Counted from the stretch's first letter, positions 26,525 through 36,305 are shown. The stretch is DNA of 64,000 nucleotides from CAIWHR01 sp963843595 (GCA_963843595.1 CAWJLG010000007.1:1-64000), one strand, 5' to 3'. The notes: generated by a model not told the origin, from the sequence alone. Made by a program: numbers and translations.

Positions 26525-27988
26525 TCAGCCGAGGGCGAAAGTCACGATGCGCTCCTCGGTCATCTCGCGCACCGCGTAGTGCGGGCCCTCGCGGCCGAAC
26601 CCGCTGTCCTTCGATCCGCCGTACGGCATCAGGTCGACGCGCGAGCTCGAGGTCTCGTTGACGTGCACGCCGCCCACTTCGAGGCGGCGCGCCGCCGCGA
26701 ACGCGTCGTCGAGGCGGTTGGTGAAGATGCCGGCGGCGAGTCCGAACGGCGTGGCGTTGACCCGCGCGATGGCCTCGTCCAGCGTGGCGAACGGCACGAT
26801 GCACACGACCGGGCCGAAGATTTCCTGGCAGCCCACGCGCATCGATGCGTCGATCGAGGCGAGCAACGTGGGCGGCACGACCGCGCCCTTGCGCTCACCC
26901 CCGGCCAGGCGCCGGGCGCCGCGCGCCATCGCTTCCTGGATCCAGGCGTCGATGCGCTTCGCCTCGTCTTCGCTGATCACGGGTCCGACGAACGTGTTCG
27001 GATCGTACGGGTCGCCGTAGCGCAGCGCCGCGACCAGCTGCGCGAGACGCGCTTCCACCTCGGTGGCGATCGACGCATGGACGAGCAAGAGCTGGATCGA
27101 CGTGCAGACCTGGCCCGCCTTGCGGTAGCCGGCGTTGACGACCTTGGGCAGCGCGGTGTCCAGCCGCGCGTCGTCGCAGAGGATCGTGCAGGCGATCGAG
27201 CCCAGCTCCATCTGCGTGCGGCGCAGGCCGGCGGCCTGCTGGATCCGGCGACCGACCTCGGTGCTGCCGGTGAACGCGAAGAAGCGCACGCGCTCGTCTT
27301 CGATGAGCCAGGTCGCGACTTGCGAGCCGCCGCACAGCACCGACATGAACCCACGCGGCACGCCGGCCTCGACCAGCGCCTCGGCCAGCACGATCGCGGT
27401 GAGCGGCGTCGCCGAGGCGGGCTTGAGGATGACCGCATTGCCGGCGGCGAAGGCGGGTGCGATCTTGTGCGCGACCGTGTTCAACGGCGAGTTGAACGGC
27501 GTGATCGCGACGACGACGCCGAGCGGGACGCGCAGCGTGAAGCCGATGCGGCCGGCCTGCTGCGGTGCGCCGGCGAGCGGCACGACCTCGCCGGCCAGGC
27601 GCCGCGCTTCCTCGGCGGAAAGTCGCAGGGTCTCGACGCACCGGCGGACTTCGCCGGCCGCATCCGCGGCGGTGAAGCCGGCTTCCATCTGCATCGCGCG
27701 CACGAAGTCGGGCAGGCGCGCCTCGACGAGCGCGCAGGCGCGCTCCAGGATCGCGCCGCGCTCGAAGGGTGACGGAGCGCCGCGGCGAAACGCGTCGTGG
27801 GCGGCGGTCACCGTCCGCGTGACCTGTGCGTGATCCGCGGTGGCGATCGTGGCGCCCGGCGTCAAACGGTACTTGTCGTAGACGGTGAGCGTCGGGCCGG
27901 CGCCGGCGGTCCATGTGCCGTCGACGAGAAGCCGGCAAGCTTCGCTGGACCTGGCGGCGGATGGTTGGGTGGTGGTTTGCTCATTCAC
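26525..27988 (-). CDS. NAD(P)-dependent aldehyde dehydrogenase
   Basis: A 487-residue member of the aldehyde dehydrogenase superfamily, oxidising an aldehyde to the acid. The catalytic glutamate is in QMELGSIAC near residue 255 and the catalytic cysteine in KAGQVCTSIQ near residue 290; the cofactor loop FTGSTEVG lies near residue 235 and the C-terminal EIFGPVV motif near residue 385. The start is a GTG at 27988 preceded by AGGGAAA. It is 29 bases downstream of the Liv fusion gene and on the same strand, so it is probably cotranscribed with the importer, hinting that the imported compound or its product is an aldehyde or alcohol. Confidence 0.88.
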   Translation of the reverse strand: MNEQTTTQPSAARSSEACRLLVDGTWTAGAGPTLTVYDKYRLTPGATIATADHAQVTRTVTAAHDAFRRGAPSPFERGAILERACALVEARLPDFVRAMQMEAGFTAADAAGEVRRCVETLRLSAEEARRLAGEVVPLAGAPQQAGRIGFTLRVPLGVVVAITPFNSPLNTVAHKIAPAFAAGNAVILKPASATPLTAIVLAEALVEAGVPRGFMSVLCGGSQVATWLIEDERVRFFAFTGSTEVGRRIQQAAGLRRTQMELGSIACTILCDDARLDTALPKVVNAGYRKAGQVCTSIQLLLVHASIATEVEARLAQLVAALRYGDPYDPNTFVGPVISEDEAKRIDAWIQEAMARGARRLAGGERKGAVVPPTLLASIDASMRVGCQEIFGPVVCIVPFATLDEAIARVNATPFGLAAGIFTNRLDDAFAAARRLEVGGVHVNETSSSRVDLMPYGGSKDSGFGREGPHYAVREMTEERIVTFALG

Positions 27989-28017
27989 GGTGATTTCCCT
28001 CGTGTTGGCCGCAGACG

Positions 28018-30562
28018 TCAGAGCCAGAGGATCTGCTTGCGGTAGTTGAGATCGGTGAGCAGCGGCTCGGCGGGTCCCTGATGGAACACCGCGCCGCGCT
28101 CGAGCGCGAACACGCGGTCGGCGAGCGCCAGCACGAGATCGAGGTTGTGCTCGACGATCACGATCGACGCGTGCTTGCGCAGCTGGTCGAAGACGTTGAA
28201 CAGTTCCTGGACGACCGCGGGCGCCAGGCCTTCGAAGGGTTCGTCCAGCAGCAGCAGCTTGACGTTGCCCGACAGGGCGCGCGCCACGGCCGCCATCTGC
28301 TGCTCGCCGCCAGACAGGTAGTCCGCCGCGACGTGCAGCCGTTGCTTCAGGCGCGGAAAGAACTCGAAGATGCGCTCTTCGCTCCACACGATGCCGTCCT
28401 TGCCGTCGGTGGGACGTGCGAGGCGGCCGAGGGCCAGGTTCTCGGCCACCGTCATGCCGGCGAAGAGGCCGCGCCCCTGGGGCACGTAACCGATGCCCAG
28501 GCGCGCGATGTCGGGGGCCGGCATCCCGGCGATGTCCCGGCCGGCGAATTCGATCCTGCCGGAGGCGGGCGGGACCAGTCCGGCGAGCGCCTTCAGCAAC
28601 GTGGACTTGCCGGCCCCGTTGCGGCCGAGCAGCGCCACGATCTCGCCTTCGCGCACGTCCAGCGACGCGTCGTTCAGGATGTGGCTCTTGCCGTAATAGG
28701 CGTTGACCTTCTCGAAGCGCAGGACATGCGCACGTTCGCCCGCGGCACCTGCCTCGCGCCCGGTGACGGGCGGCGTCCCGGTCCCGGTGTAGACCTCCTG
28801 CACCCGCCGGTCGGCACGCACCTCGTCAGGCGTGCCGGCCATCAGCACTTCGCCCTGGTTCATCACGGTGACCCGCTGCGAGAATCCGAGCACGCGATCG
28901 ATGTCGTGCTCGATGATCAGCACCGGGATGGCGGCGGCCGCGGTCTTCACCAGATTCGACACGCGTTCGCGCTCGGCCGCCGCCAGCCCCGCCAGCGGCT
29001 CGTCGAGCAGCAGCACCTGCGGCCTGGAGCCGAGCGCGATCCCGAGGTCGACGAGGCGTTGGCCGCCGTAGGACAGGGTGCCGCCGTCGATCGTCTCGAT
29101 GCCTTCCAGGCCGAGGAAGCGAATGAGTTCGGCCGTCTGCGCGTGGACCTCCGGATAGGCGTCGATGTCGCGCCACGGGTTGAAGCGTCCGCGGTGGCGC
29201 GCCTGCAGCGACAGCCGCAGGTTCTCGTAGATCGACAGCCCGCGGAACAGGTTGGTGATCTGGAAGGAGCGCGCGAGGCCCTGCTGGCAGATGCGGTCCG
29301 GCGACAGGCCGTGGATGTCGGCGCCATGCAGTCGCACCGTGCCGTGATCGGGGACGAACATCCCCGAGACGAGGTTGAACAGCGTCGTCTTGCCCGCGCC
29401 GTTCGGTCCGATCAGCGCATGGATCGCGCCGGGCTGGACGGAAAGACGCGCCTCCGCCACCGCCCGGATGCCGCCGAAATGCTTGCTCACGCGGTCGACT
29501 TCCAGCGGCACGGCGTCCGGCCGCGCCGCCGGGCGCAGGAACGCGGGCAGCGGGAGGCCCTCGTAGATCTTGCGCCCGCTCATCGCCGCGCCCTCCTCGG
29601 GCGGCGGTCGCCAGCGGCGCTTGAGCTGGCCCCAGATGCCGGTCAGGCCGGACGGCGAGAAGATGATGAAGCCGACGAAGATCAGGCCGAACCACAGCAG
29701 CCAGTTGTCGGTGTAGATCGAGAGCAGCTCGCGGAACAGGATGTAGAACAGTACGCCGAGCGCGGGACCAAGAAAGCTGCGCATGCCGCCGATCACGACC
29801 ATCGCCAGCATCTCGCCGGAGAACGCGACGGTCGTCGATTCGGCAGCGGCGAGCCGGTGGTCGAAGACCAGCAGGGCTCCCGCCAGGCCGGTGATGACGG
29901 TCGACAGCACGAACGCCACGAGCTTGTACTTGTCGGTGTCGTAGCCCTGGAACGTCGCGCGCTGCTCGTTCTCGCGGATCGCCACCAGCACGTGACCGAA
30001 CGGCGAGCGCACCACGCGCGCCAAGCGCGTACAGCACGGCAAGCCCGGTCAGCGCGACCACGCCGTAATAGACCCACGGATCGTCGAGGTTCAGCGGACC
30101 CAGCCGGCCGCGTTCGATCCCGCCCAGACCACCCTCGCCGCCGGTCACGCTGGTCCAGCGGAAGGCGATGGCGAAGGTCAAGGCGCACAGCGCCAGCGTA
30201 AGCAGCGAGAAGTAGACGCCGCGCCGGCGCAGGATCAGGAAGCCGACGACGAGCGCCAGCACTGCAGTGAACGCGATGGAAAACAGCATCGGCACGACGA
30301 ACTGTCCCTTGAACCAGTGCAGTTGCGCCAGCGCCGCCGCGTACCCACCGATGCCGAACCATGCGCTGTGGCCGAAGGACACCAGACCGGTGTAGCCGAC
30401 CAGCAGGTTCAGTCCCATCGCCGCCATGCCGAGGATCACCAGAACCGTCGCGGTGTCCAGCGTCAGGCCGATGGCTTGCATGGCGAACGGCAGCACGATC
30501 AGCGCCCCGGCCCCGATCCACAGCGGCTGCATCCTGCTCCGGGTGGAATGATCGATCGTCAT
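28018..30562 (-). CDS. livMGF: LivM-LivG-LivF fusion: ABC permease plus two ATPases (frame broken once)
   Basis: A single reading frame of about 847 residues covers three normally separate proteins. The permease LivM (residues 1 to about 325, many membrane helices, LLVGYTGLVSFGHSAWFG) is followed without a stop by ATPase LivG (Walker A GPNGAGKTTL, signature LSYGGQ, Walker B LLLDEPLAGL) and ATPase LivF (GRNGAGKSTL, LSGGEQQ, LLLDEPFEGL). One extra base at about 30019-30025 breaks the permease frame. An internal ATG at 29583 with GAGGAGG upstream could restart translation of LivGF. Branched-chain-amino-acid or aromatic-acid uptake is the usual role. The start overlaps the LivH stop (ATGA). Confidence 0.82.
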
Positions 30563-31434
30563 TCGAACCGTTCGATGCGCTCGCCCAGCAGGCCCCGCGG
30601 GCGGAACATCAGCACGAGAAACATCAGCACGTACATCGACGCTTCACCGGCGGCCGGCGCGAAGTGGATCGTGATGCCGCGCACGACGCCCACCAGCAGC
30701 GCCGCCAGCACCACGCCCCAGAAGCTGCCCAGGCCGCCGATCACGACGACGACGAACGCCACGGTCATGATTTCGGTCCCCATCGCGGGGTGCACGACCG
30801 CGATCGGCCCGAACAGCACGCCGCCCAGCGCGGCCGTGCCGACGCCGAGCACGACGATCGCCGTCATGTACGGCTGCAGCCGGATGCCCAGCGCGGCCAC
30901 CATGTCGGGACGCTGCACGCCGGCGCGCACGACGCGGCCGAACGAGGTCTTGTGCAGCAGCAGCCACAGTGCCGTCATCACGACGATCACGACGCCCAGC
31001 AGCAGAAGTCGGTAGCGCGAAAACAGGAACTCGCCCACCACGACCTGGCCCTTGAACACGGCGGGCATCGAGTAGGCGAGCGGAGCGGCGCCCCAGATCA
31101 TGCGGATGACCTGTTCGGTCACCATCGCCAGCCCGAAAGTCACGAGCAGGCTGAGAATCGGATCGGCGGAGTAGAAGCGGCGCAGCAGGTAGCGCTCGAA
31201 GAGGATGCCCAGCAGGCCGACCGCCACCGGCGCGATGAGGACGCTGGCGGCGAAGCCCAGATGCTTGCTGACCTCGAGCGCGATGTAGGCACCCAGCGCA
31301 TAGAACGCGCCGTGCGCGAGGTTGACCACGCCGCCGACGCTGAAGATCAGCGACAGCCCGAGTGCCAGCAGCAGGTAATAGCCGCCGAGCACCAGGCCGT
31401 TGACGACCTGCTCGAGCAGGAAGACGAACTCCAT
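30559..31434 (-). CDS. livH: Liv-type ABC transporter permease LivH
   Basis: A 291-residue inner membrane permease with about eight helices. VVNLAHGAFYALGAYIAL near residue 38 and the cytoplasmic loop GRVVRAGVQRPDMVAALGI near residue 165 (the EAA-like contact to the ATPase) identify LivH. It forms the transport channel with the LivM domain of the next gene, overlapping it by four bases, and receives substrate from the binding protein encoded 107 bases upstream. Confidence 0.92.
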   Translation of the reverse strand: MEFVFLLEQVVNGLVLGGYYLLLALGLSLIFSVGGVVNLAHGAFYALGAYIALEVSKHLGFAASVLIAPVAVGLLGILFERYLLRRFYSADPILSLLVTFGLAMVTEQVIRMIWGAAPLAYSMPAVFKGQVVVGEFLFSRYRLLLLGVVIVVMTALWLLLHKTSFGRVVRAGVQRPDMVAALGIRLQPYMTAIVVLGVGTAALGGVLFGPIAVVHPAMGTEIMTVAFVVVVIGGLGSFWGVVLAALLVGVVRGITIHFAPAAGEASMYVLMFLVLMFRPRGLLGERIERFE

Positions 31435-31541
31435 CAGGATTCACGCGTGCCGCGGCCCCGGCGGCAAGGGCCATCGCGAACGACGGCGCCGCCGGCGGTT
31501 CGGTCAGCGCCGCCCGTGGGGTCGGCGTGACCGGCGCGGTC

Positions 31542-32813
31542 CTACATCTTGCAGGTGCTCTCCGCCTTGGTCGGCGCCAGCAGGTCGAGCGGCTGGTTCG
31601 GCGCGGGCACCGCTTCGCCGAATTGCAGGAAGTCCCACTTGTCCTTGGCCTGGCCCTTGGGCTTGACCGTGAACGGATAGGCTTCCTGCATCATCTGGTG
31701 ATCCCACGAGCGGAAGTAGCCCTTGCGCGCCTTCAGCAGGTCGAACTGCGCCTCCGACTCGAAGTAGGCGATCAGCTTGGCGGTGTCGGTCGACTTCGTA
31801 TCGTTCATCGCCTGCGCCATGACTTTCAGCGACACGTACTCGATCCAGGCGTGGTTCTCCGGCGGCTTGCCGTGCTTCTTCAGGAACGCCGCGGTGAACG
31901 CCTTCGAGCCGGGCGTCTGCAGGTCGTGGTGCCAGACCGTGGGCCAGATGCCGGAGAGGTTGCCTTCGCCCGCCGCCCAGGCATCGGCGGTGTTGAGGTT
32001 GAATCCGGCCACCGCGTAGGGCAGGCCGAACTCGGCGTACTGCTTGACGAAGTTGGTGACCTGGTTGCCTGCCAGGTTCGTCGCCACCAGGTCGGGCTTC
32101 GCCTGGCGGATCTTCAGCAGGTAGGGGCTGAAGTCGGTGACGTCGGTGGCCACCAATTCGTCGCCGATCTGCTCGCCACCGTTGGCCGCGAAGAACTTCT
32201 TCGCCGCCTTCGACAGGTCGTGGCCGAACAGGTAGTCGGCAGTCAGGCTGTAGATCCGCTTGCCGCGCACCAGGTTGTCGCGCAGTAGCGCCTGGCCGGC
32301 AGCGTTGACCATCACCGTGACCGGGATGTCGACGTGGAAGGTGTAACGGTTGCAGTCCTTGTTGCGCAGCGCGTCGGAACGCGCGCCGGTGCTCATGAAC
32401 AGCTTCTGGCTGCGCGCGGCAACCTGCGAGATCGTCAGCGCCGAGGCCGAGTTGATCTCGCCCAGCAGCACGACCGCGCCGTCGCGCTCGATCATCCGCT
32501 GCGCCTTCGTCGACGCCACCTGCGGGTTGACCGAGTCCTCCGACATCACGTCGAGCTGGCGTCCCATCACGCCACCCGACGCGTTGATCTCGTCCGTGGC
32601 CATCCTGATGCCCATCACCGCGTATTCACCCAGCGCGCCGAGGAAGCCGGTCATCGGTGTGAGGTGCCCGATCTTGATCTTCTCGGACTGGCTGCGCACG
32701 ATCGCCGGAAACCCCAGAGCGCACGCGCCGGCAGCCGCGGCTCCCGCTTTCAGCACGCTTCGGCGGCGTGAGGATTCCACTCCCGGATTGCGGTCCTTCT
32801 TGTCGCTCGTCAT
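31542..32813 (-). CDS. livK: Liv-type periplasmic substrate-binding protein
   Basis: A 423-residue type I periplasmic binding protein. The N-terminus carries a Tat-like signal with SRRRSVLKAGAAAAG (residues 15-29) and cleavage near IVRSQS. The mature protein starts KIKIGHLTPMTGFLGALGEY, typical of receptors for amino acids and aromatic acids. The ATG at 32813 faces a divergent LysR gene, with the LysR-type palindrome in the 227-base gap. The ligand cannot be read from sequence; the nearby protocatechuate operon makes an aromatic acid plausible (inference). Confidence 0.88.
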   Translation of the reverse strand: MTSDKKDRNPGVESSRRRSVLKAGAAAAGACALGFPAIVRSQSEKIKIGHLTPMTGFLGALGEYAVMGIRMATDEINASGGVMGRQLDVMSEDSVNPQVASTKAQRMIERDGAVVLLGEINSASALTISQVAARSQKLFMSTGARSDALRNKDCNRYTFHVDIPVTVMVNAAGQALLRDNLVRGKRIYSLTADYLFGHDLSKAAKKFFAANGGEQIGDELVATDVTDFSPYLLKIRQAKPDLVATNLAGNQVTNFVKQYAEFGLPYAVAGFNLNTADAWAAGEGNLSGIWPTVWHHDLQTPGSKAFTAAFLKKHGKPPENHAWIEYVSLKVMAQAMNDTKSTDTAKLIAYFESEAQFDLLKARKGYFRSWDHQMMQEAYPFTVKPKGQAKDKWDFLQFGEAVPAPNQPLDLLAPTKAESTCKM

Positions 32814-32995
32814 GACTTGTCTCCTCCTGTGGATCGTACGCAGCGGCCGGATCGGACGCGATGCGTTTCCGCACGCGACCGGCTCGCGCGATCGCGGCCG
32901 GCGGATGTCTGGTGCACGTTCCGGGGCCCAAGGCCTCCCGAGCGCAGTGTAGGAATGCGCGGAACGGGCGGAAAATACTGTTTTCCGAGAATGGA

Positions 32996-33012
32996 TATAA
33001 GATTTGCTTATA
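32996..33012. promoter_or_regulatory. LysR-type operator between livK and lysR
   Basis: TATAAG-ATTTG-CTTATA is a perfect inverted repeat with six-base arms and contains the LysR consensus T-N11-A (TAAGATTTGCTTA). It lies 29 bases upstream of the LysR start and about 180 bases upstream of livK, the usual place for the autoregulatory recognition site. Confidence 0.65.
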
Positions 33013-33040
33013 GCACCCGAAACGCGTGAGGAGCAACCGA

Positions 33041-34018
33041 GTGGATCTGCGTCAGCTTCGCTACTTTACCCAGATCGTCGAGAGCGGAAGCCTCTCGCGG
33101 GCGTCGCGGCAACTGTTCATCGCGCAGCCCGCACTCAGCCAGCAGCTCAGCAAACTCGAGGACGAAGTCGGCAAACCCTTGCTGAAGCGCTCCTCGCGGG
33201 GCGTCGCGCCTACCGAGAACGGATTGGCACTGTACCACCACGCCCGGTTCATGCTGCGCCAGCTGGATCAGGCGATGTCCATCGCGCGGCAGGAGTCCGG
33301 CGCGGTGCAGGGCATGGTCTCGGTGGGCCTGCCCGCAACGACCGTCTCCGCGCTCGGCCTGCCGCTGGTGCGCCGCGTGCGCGAGCGCTATCCCAGCATT
33401 CTGCTCAACGTCGTGGAGGGGATGAGCGGCCATCTCGCGCAGATGATGCGCCTGGGCCAGCTCGATGTCGCGGTGCTGTTCAGCAGCGACGTCGCGCCCG
33501 ACGTCTCGATCGACGTCCTGCTGGAGGAAGAGCTGTTCGTCATGCTGCCCCGGCACAGCAAGCTCGTCCCCGCGGGCCGCACCAGCCTCACGATCGCCGA
33601 GGCCGCGGCGCTGCCGATGATCCTCCCCACCAGCGCGCACGGCCTGCGCCGCCGGATCGCCGCCGAGTTCGAGCAGCGCAACCTGTCGGTGCACATCGTC
33701 GCCGAAATCGACTCGCTGTCGCTGCTGATGAATTGCGTCTACGAAGGCATCGCCGCCACGATCAAGCCCATGGCGGCGGTCTTCCTCGAGCGCAAGCGGG
33801 GGAGGGAGTGGCGGGCGCTGTCGATTTCGGACGCGCGCATGCGTCGGCGGAACTACCTGTACTCGCTCGCACCGACGCGGCTTTCCACGGCGGCGGCGGC
33901 CGTGGCGGCCGAGCTCCGGGACACGGCACACCAGCTCGTCGACTCGGGCGCGTGGTCCGGCGTCGAAGCGATCAGCGCGGCCAATCGATCGGATCGGTTG
34001 CGGCCGAGCGCAGCCTGA
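33041..34018 (+). CDS. LysR-family regulator (divergent from liv operon)
   Basis: A 325-residue LysR regulator: winged-helix domain starting VDLRQLRYFTQIVESGSLSRA with the recognition helix IAQPALSQQLSKLEDEVG (residues 30-47), then an effector domain with GLPATTVSALGLPLVRRVRERYP. The GTG at 33041 is chosen because GAGGAG sits seven bases upstream; the shorter-spaced upstream GTG overlaps that Shine-Dalgarno sequence. Divergent from livK, with a perfect T-N11-A palindrome between, so it probably controls the importer/aldehyde dehydrogenase operon and itself. Confidence 0.88.
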   Translation: MDLRQLRYFTQIVESGSLSRASRQLFIAQPALSQQLSKLEDEVGKPLLKRSSRGVAPTENGLALYHHARFMLRQLDQAMSIARQESGAVQGMVSVGLPATTVSALGLPLVRRVRERYPSILLNVVEGMSGHLAQMMRLGQLDVAVLFSSDVAPDVSIDVLLEEELFVMLPRHSKLVPAGRTSLTIAEAAALPMILPTSAHGLRRRIAAEFEQRNLSVHIVAEIDSLSLLMNCVYEGIAATIKPMAAVFLERKRGREWRALSISDARMRRRNYLYSLAPTRLSTAAAAVAAELRDTAHQLVDSGAWSGVEAISAANRSDRLRPSAA

Positions 34019-34086
34019 CATCCGCGGGGAGCCCTGCGCCACGCACAGGTTGCGACCGCTGGGCACGCACGACTACACTTTCGCGT

Positions 34087-34106
34087 TCGGCCGCAAGTGC
34101 GGCCGA
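34087..34106. other. Stable hairpin downstream of lysR
   Basis: TCGGCCGCA-AG-TGCGGCCGA has perfect nine-base arms and a two-base loop. It has no following T-tract, so it is not a clear intrinsic terminator; it could be a transcription-attenuating or mRNA-stabilising structure in front of the SDR gene. Confidence 0.35.
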
Positions 34107-34147
34107 CGCAATGCGCCCGCACGGGCGTCGTCCAATGGGGAGTTCGA

Positions 34148-34891
34148 TTGAATCAGCAACTGGCGTTGGTATTCGGCGGCTCGCGCGGCATCGGCGCGGC
34201 CTCGGTGCGCGTTCTCGCGCGCGAGGGGTTCGACGTGGCGTTCACCTACAACGCGAACGCGGACCAGGCGAAGGATCTCGCCGCAGCGGTGATGCAGGCA
34301 TCGCCGGGTGCGCGAGTAACCTTCCATCCGGTCGACATCCGGCAGCCGGATTCCGTGGCGAACGTGTTCGCGGCGGTGGCCGACACATTCGGTCGGGCGC
34401 CCTGTTGCGTGCTCGCGAACGCCGGGATCAACGTACCTCCGGCGCCGCTGGCGCAGTTCGGCCCGGACGCCTTCAGGACGCTGGTCGAGGTCAACATCGT
34501 CGGCGCGTTCAACGTGCTCCGCGAGGCCGCGAACCGCGTGCAGGACGGCGGCACGATCATCGCGGTGACGACCACGATGGTGCGCCACGCGGTTCCCGGG
34601 CTGGGTCCCTATTCCGCGACCAAGGCCGCGGTCGAATGCCTGATCCGGTCGATGGCCAAGGAGCTCGCGTCGCGCAAGGTGCGCGTGAACGCCGTCGCGC
34701 CCGGTCCGGTGGACACCGATCTGTTCCGTGCCGGAAAAACGGAGGAAGCGAAGCAGCGATCCGCCGCGCTCAGCCCGTTCAACCGCATCGGAACGCCGGA
34801 AGAGATCGCGGAGGTGGTGGCGTTTCTCGCCTCGCCGAAGGCGTCGTGGATCCACGGACAGATCGTGCAGGCCAACGGCGGCCTGATCTGA
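34148..34891 (+). CDS. Short-chain dehydrogenase/reductase (SDR)
   Basis: A 247-residue classical SDR, FabG-like. The cofactor motif GGSRGIG is at residues 10-16, the NAG structural motif in LANAGI near residue 90, and the catalytic YSATK lies near residue 153; the serine position is occupied by the TTT of AVTTTMV, so the usual catalytic serine looks replaced by threonine. The TTG at 34148 with GGGGAG six bases upstream is the best start. It is followed six bases later by a VOC-family gene, so the two probably form a small operon. Confidence 0.85.
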   Translation: MNQQLALVFGGSRGIGAASVRVLAREGFDVAFTYNANADQAKDLAAAVMQASPGARVTFHPVDIRQPDSVANVFAAVADTFGRAPCCVLANAGINVPPAPLAQFGPDAFRTLVEVNIVGAFNVLREAANRVQDGGTIIAVTTTMVRHAVPGLGPYSATKAAVECLIRSMAKELASRKVRVNAVAPGPVDTDLFRAGKTEEAKQRSAALSPFNRIGTPEEIAEVVAFLASPKASWIHGQIVQANGGLI

Positions 34892-34896
34892 CGGGC

Positions 34897-35364
34897 ATGA
34901 AAACCGTTGCGCCGTTCGAGGTCGGAATTACCGTCAAGGATCTCGACGCGCTGCTGCCGTTCTACACCGAGGTTCTCGGTTTCTCGGTCTACAGCGACCT
35001 CCGCGTGACGGCGGAAAAGAGCAGGCCAACGGGGCTGTCGCCCACGGGCTATCGGGTGGTGCGGCTGGAGACCAATCTGGGCAACCGCTTCAAGCTGGCG
35101 CAACCGGTGGCGCCGCCCGAGGGGTCCGCGCCCGCGGCATTTGCGCTGCAGAAGCAGGGCGGCGCCTACGTGACGTTCATCGTCGAAGGCCTGCAGTCGC
35201 TGCACGAGCGTCTGCAAGAGAATGGCGCCAGGATCCTGAGCGACGGTGTCGTCCAGGTGAGGCCGGGCCTTGGGCTCCTGCTTGCCCACGATCCCGAGGG
35301 AAATCAGCTCGAATTCGTGGAGTACGAGGACCTGGATTCGTATCTGCGGCCAGCGTCCCGGTAG
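34897..35364 (+). CDS. VOC-superfamily (glyoxalase/dioxygenase-fold) protein
   Basis: A 155-residue vicinal-oxygen-chelate protein made of two beta-alpha-beta-beta-beta modules: VGITVKDLDALLPFYTEVLG (residues 8-27) opens the first and GAYVTFIVEGLQSLHERL the second, ending LAHDPEGNQLEFVEY. Few of the classic metal-binding histidines are visible in the first strand (VGITVKD lacks one), so enzymatic activity is uncertain. It starts six bases after the SDR stop codon. Confidence 0.82.
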   Translation: MKTVAPFEVGITVKDLDALLPFYTEVLGFSVYSDLRVTAEKSRPTGLSPTGYRVVRLETNLGNRFKLAQPVAPPEGSAPAAFALQKQGGAYVTFIVEGLQSLHERLQENGARILSDGVVQVRPGLGLLLAHDPEGNQLEFVEYEDLDSYLRPASR

Positions 35365-35382
35365 CAGGCGACCGTCGCGTCG

Positions 35383-36285
35383 ATGAGCCTGCGGCACTCC
35401 GGACGTTGCGTCGCGCCCCGGTGGGCGGTGCTCGCGCTGCTGCCGACGCTTTCGCTCCTGGCGAGTTGCGTGACGCTCACCGCCGAGCCGCGGGCCCTGC
35501 TTCTCGAGTCGGACCGGGCGGTAAGCGTTCGGTCGATTCCGTGCGACAAGGCCGCGCAGGCAGCAAGCGATGCCGACGTCCGGCCCGGTCAGACGCTCGA
35601 TCCCGAGGCGATACGCATCGTCACCTGGAACATCCACAAGCAAGAGGACCCGGGATGGCGGGCGGATCTGGACCGCTTCGTCGCCGCCAGCGACATCGTG
35701 CTGCTGCAGGAAGTGGTGCTGCGCGAGCCTCTGCGCGAATCGATCGAGAGCGCCGGACTGCGCTGGACGATGGCGAGCTCCTTCCTTTACTTCGACGAGG
35801 ACATCGGGGTCATGACGGCCGCACGGGTCGCTCCGGTGGCGATCTGCACGTCAAGGGTGGTGGAACCCCTGCTGCAGTTGCCCAAGTCGTCGCTCGTGTC
35901 CTGGTACGCGCTTCGTGGAACGGCGGAGCGGGTGGCCGTGGTCAACGTGCACGCGATCAACTTCTCGCTGACCCTGCCCGAGTACCGCGAACAATTCGAA
36001 CGGCTGGTCGCGGCGCTCGCGGCGCACCGCGGACCGCTGGTCTTCGCGGGCGACCTCAACACCTGGACCGACGCGCGATGGGAAGTCGTGCAGGAGGCGG
36101 CGCGCAAGCTCGGCCTCAGCGCCATCGGGTTCGCCAACGACCATCGAACGCTGTTTCTCGGCCGGCAGCTCGATCACATCCTCGTGCGCGGGCTCGAGGT
36201 GGTCGATGCCGAGGTGATTCGCGTCACGTCCTCGGATCACAACCCCGTGCGGGCAAGGTTGCGTCTGCCGGAGCGGAAGAAATGA
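35383..36285 (+). CDS. Endonuclease/exonuclease/phosphatase-family lipoprotein
   Basis: A 300-residue protein with a lipoprotein signal ending in the lipobox LLASC (cysteine near residue 29) and an EEP (DNase I-like) domain: IVTWNIHKQEDPGW near residue 78, LLQEVV near residue 107, GDLNTW near residue 223 and SSDHNPV near the C-terminus. These are the conserved metal and catalytic residues of the fold. Anchored in the outer membrane or inner leaflet, it could cleave nucleic acid or phosphoesters in the periplasm. Convergent with the protocatechuate operon. Confidence 0.86.
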   Translation: MSLRHSGRCVAPRWAVLALLPTLSLLASCVTLTAEPRALLLESDRAVSVRSIPCDKAAQAASDADVRPGQTLDPEAIRIVTWNIHKQEDPGWRADLDRFVAASDIVLLQEVVLREPLRESIESAGLRWTMASSFLYFDEDIGVMTAARVAPVAICTSRVVEPLLQLPKSSLVSWYALRGTAERVAVVNVHAINFSLTLPEYREQFERLVAALAAHRGPLVFAGDLNTWTDARWEVVQEAARKLGLSAIGFANDHRTLFLGRQLDHILVRGLEVVDAEVIRVTSSDHNPVRARLRLPERKK

Positions 36286-36287
36286 CG

Positions 36288-36305
36288 GGCAACGCAACCG
36301 TTGCC
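36288..36305. terminator. Hairpin between convergent genes
   Basis: GGCAACG-CAAC-CGTTGCC, perfect seven-base arms, lies in the 30-base gap between the convergent EEP lipoprotein and ligC-type genes. No T-tract follows on either strand, so termination would be Rho-assisted at best. Confidence 0.35.

Noticed and set aside
28081..30201. A 706-codon plus-strand frame opposite the Liv fusion
   Set aside because: The product is a low-complexity arginine/aspartate shadow of the ATPase genes, with no start signals.
36288..36305. A strong bidirectional intrinsic terminator between the EEP and ligC genes
   Set aside because: The hairpin is perfect but lacks a T-tract on both strands; listed only as a weak candidate.
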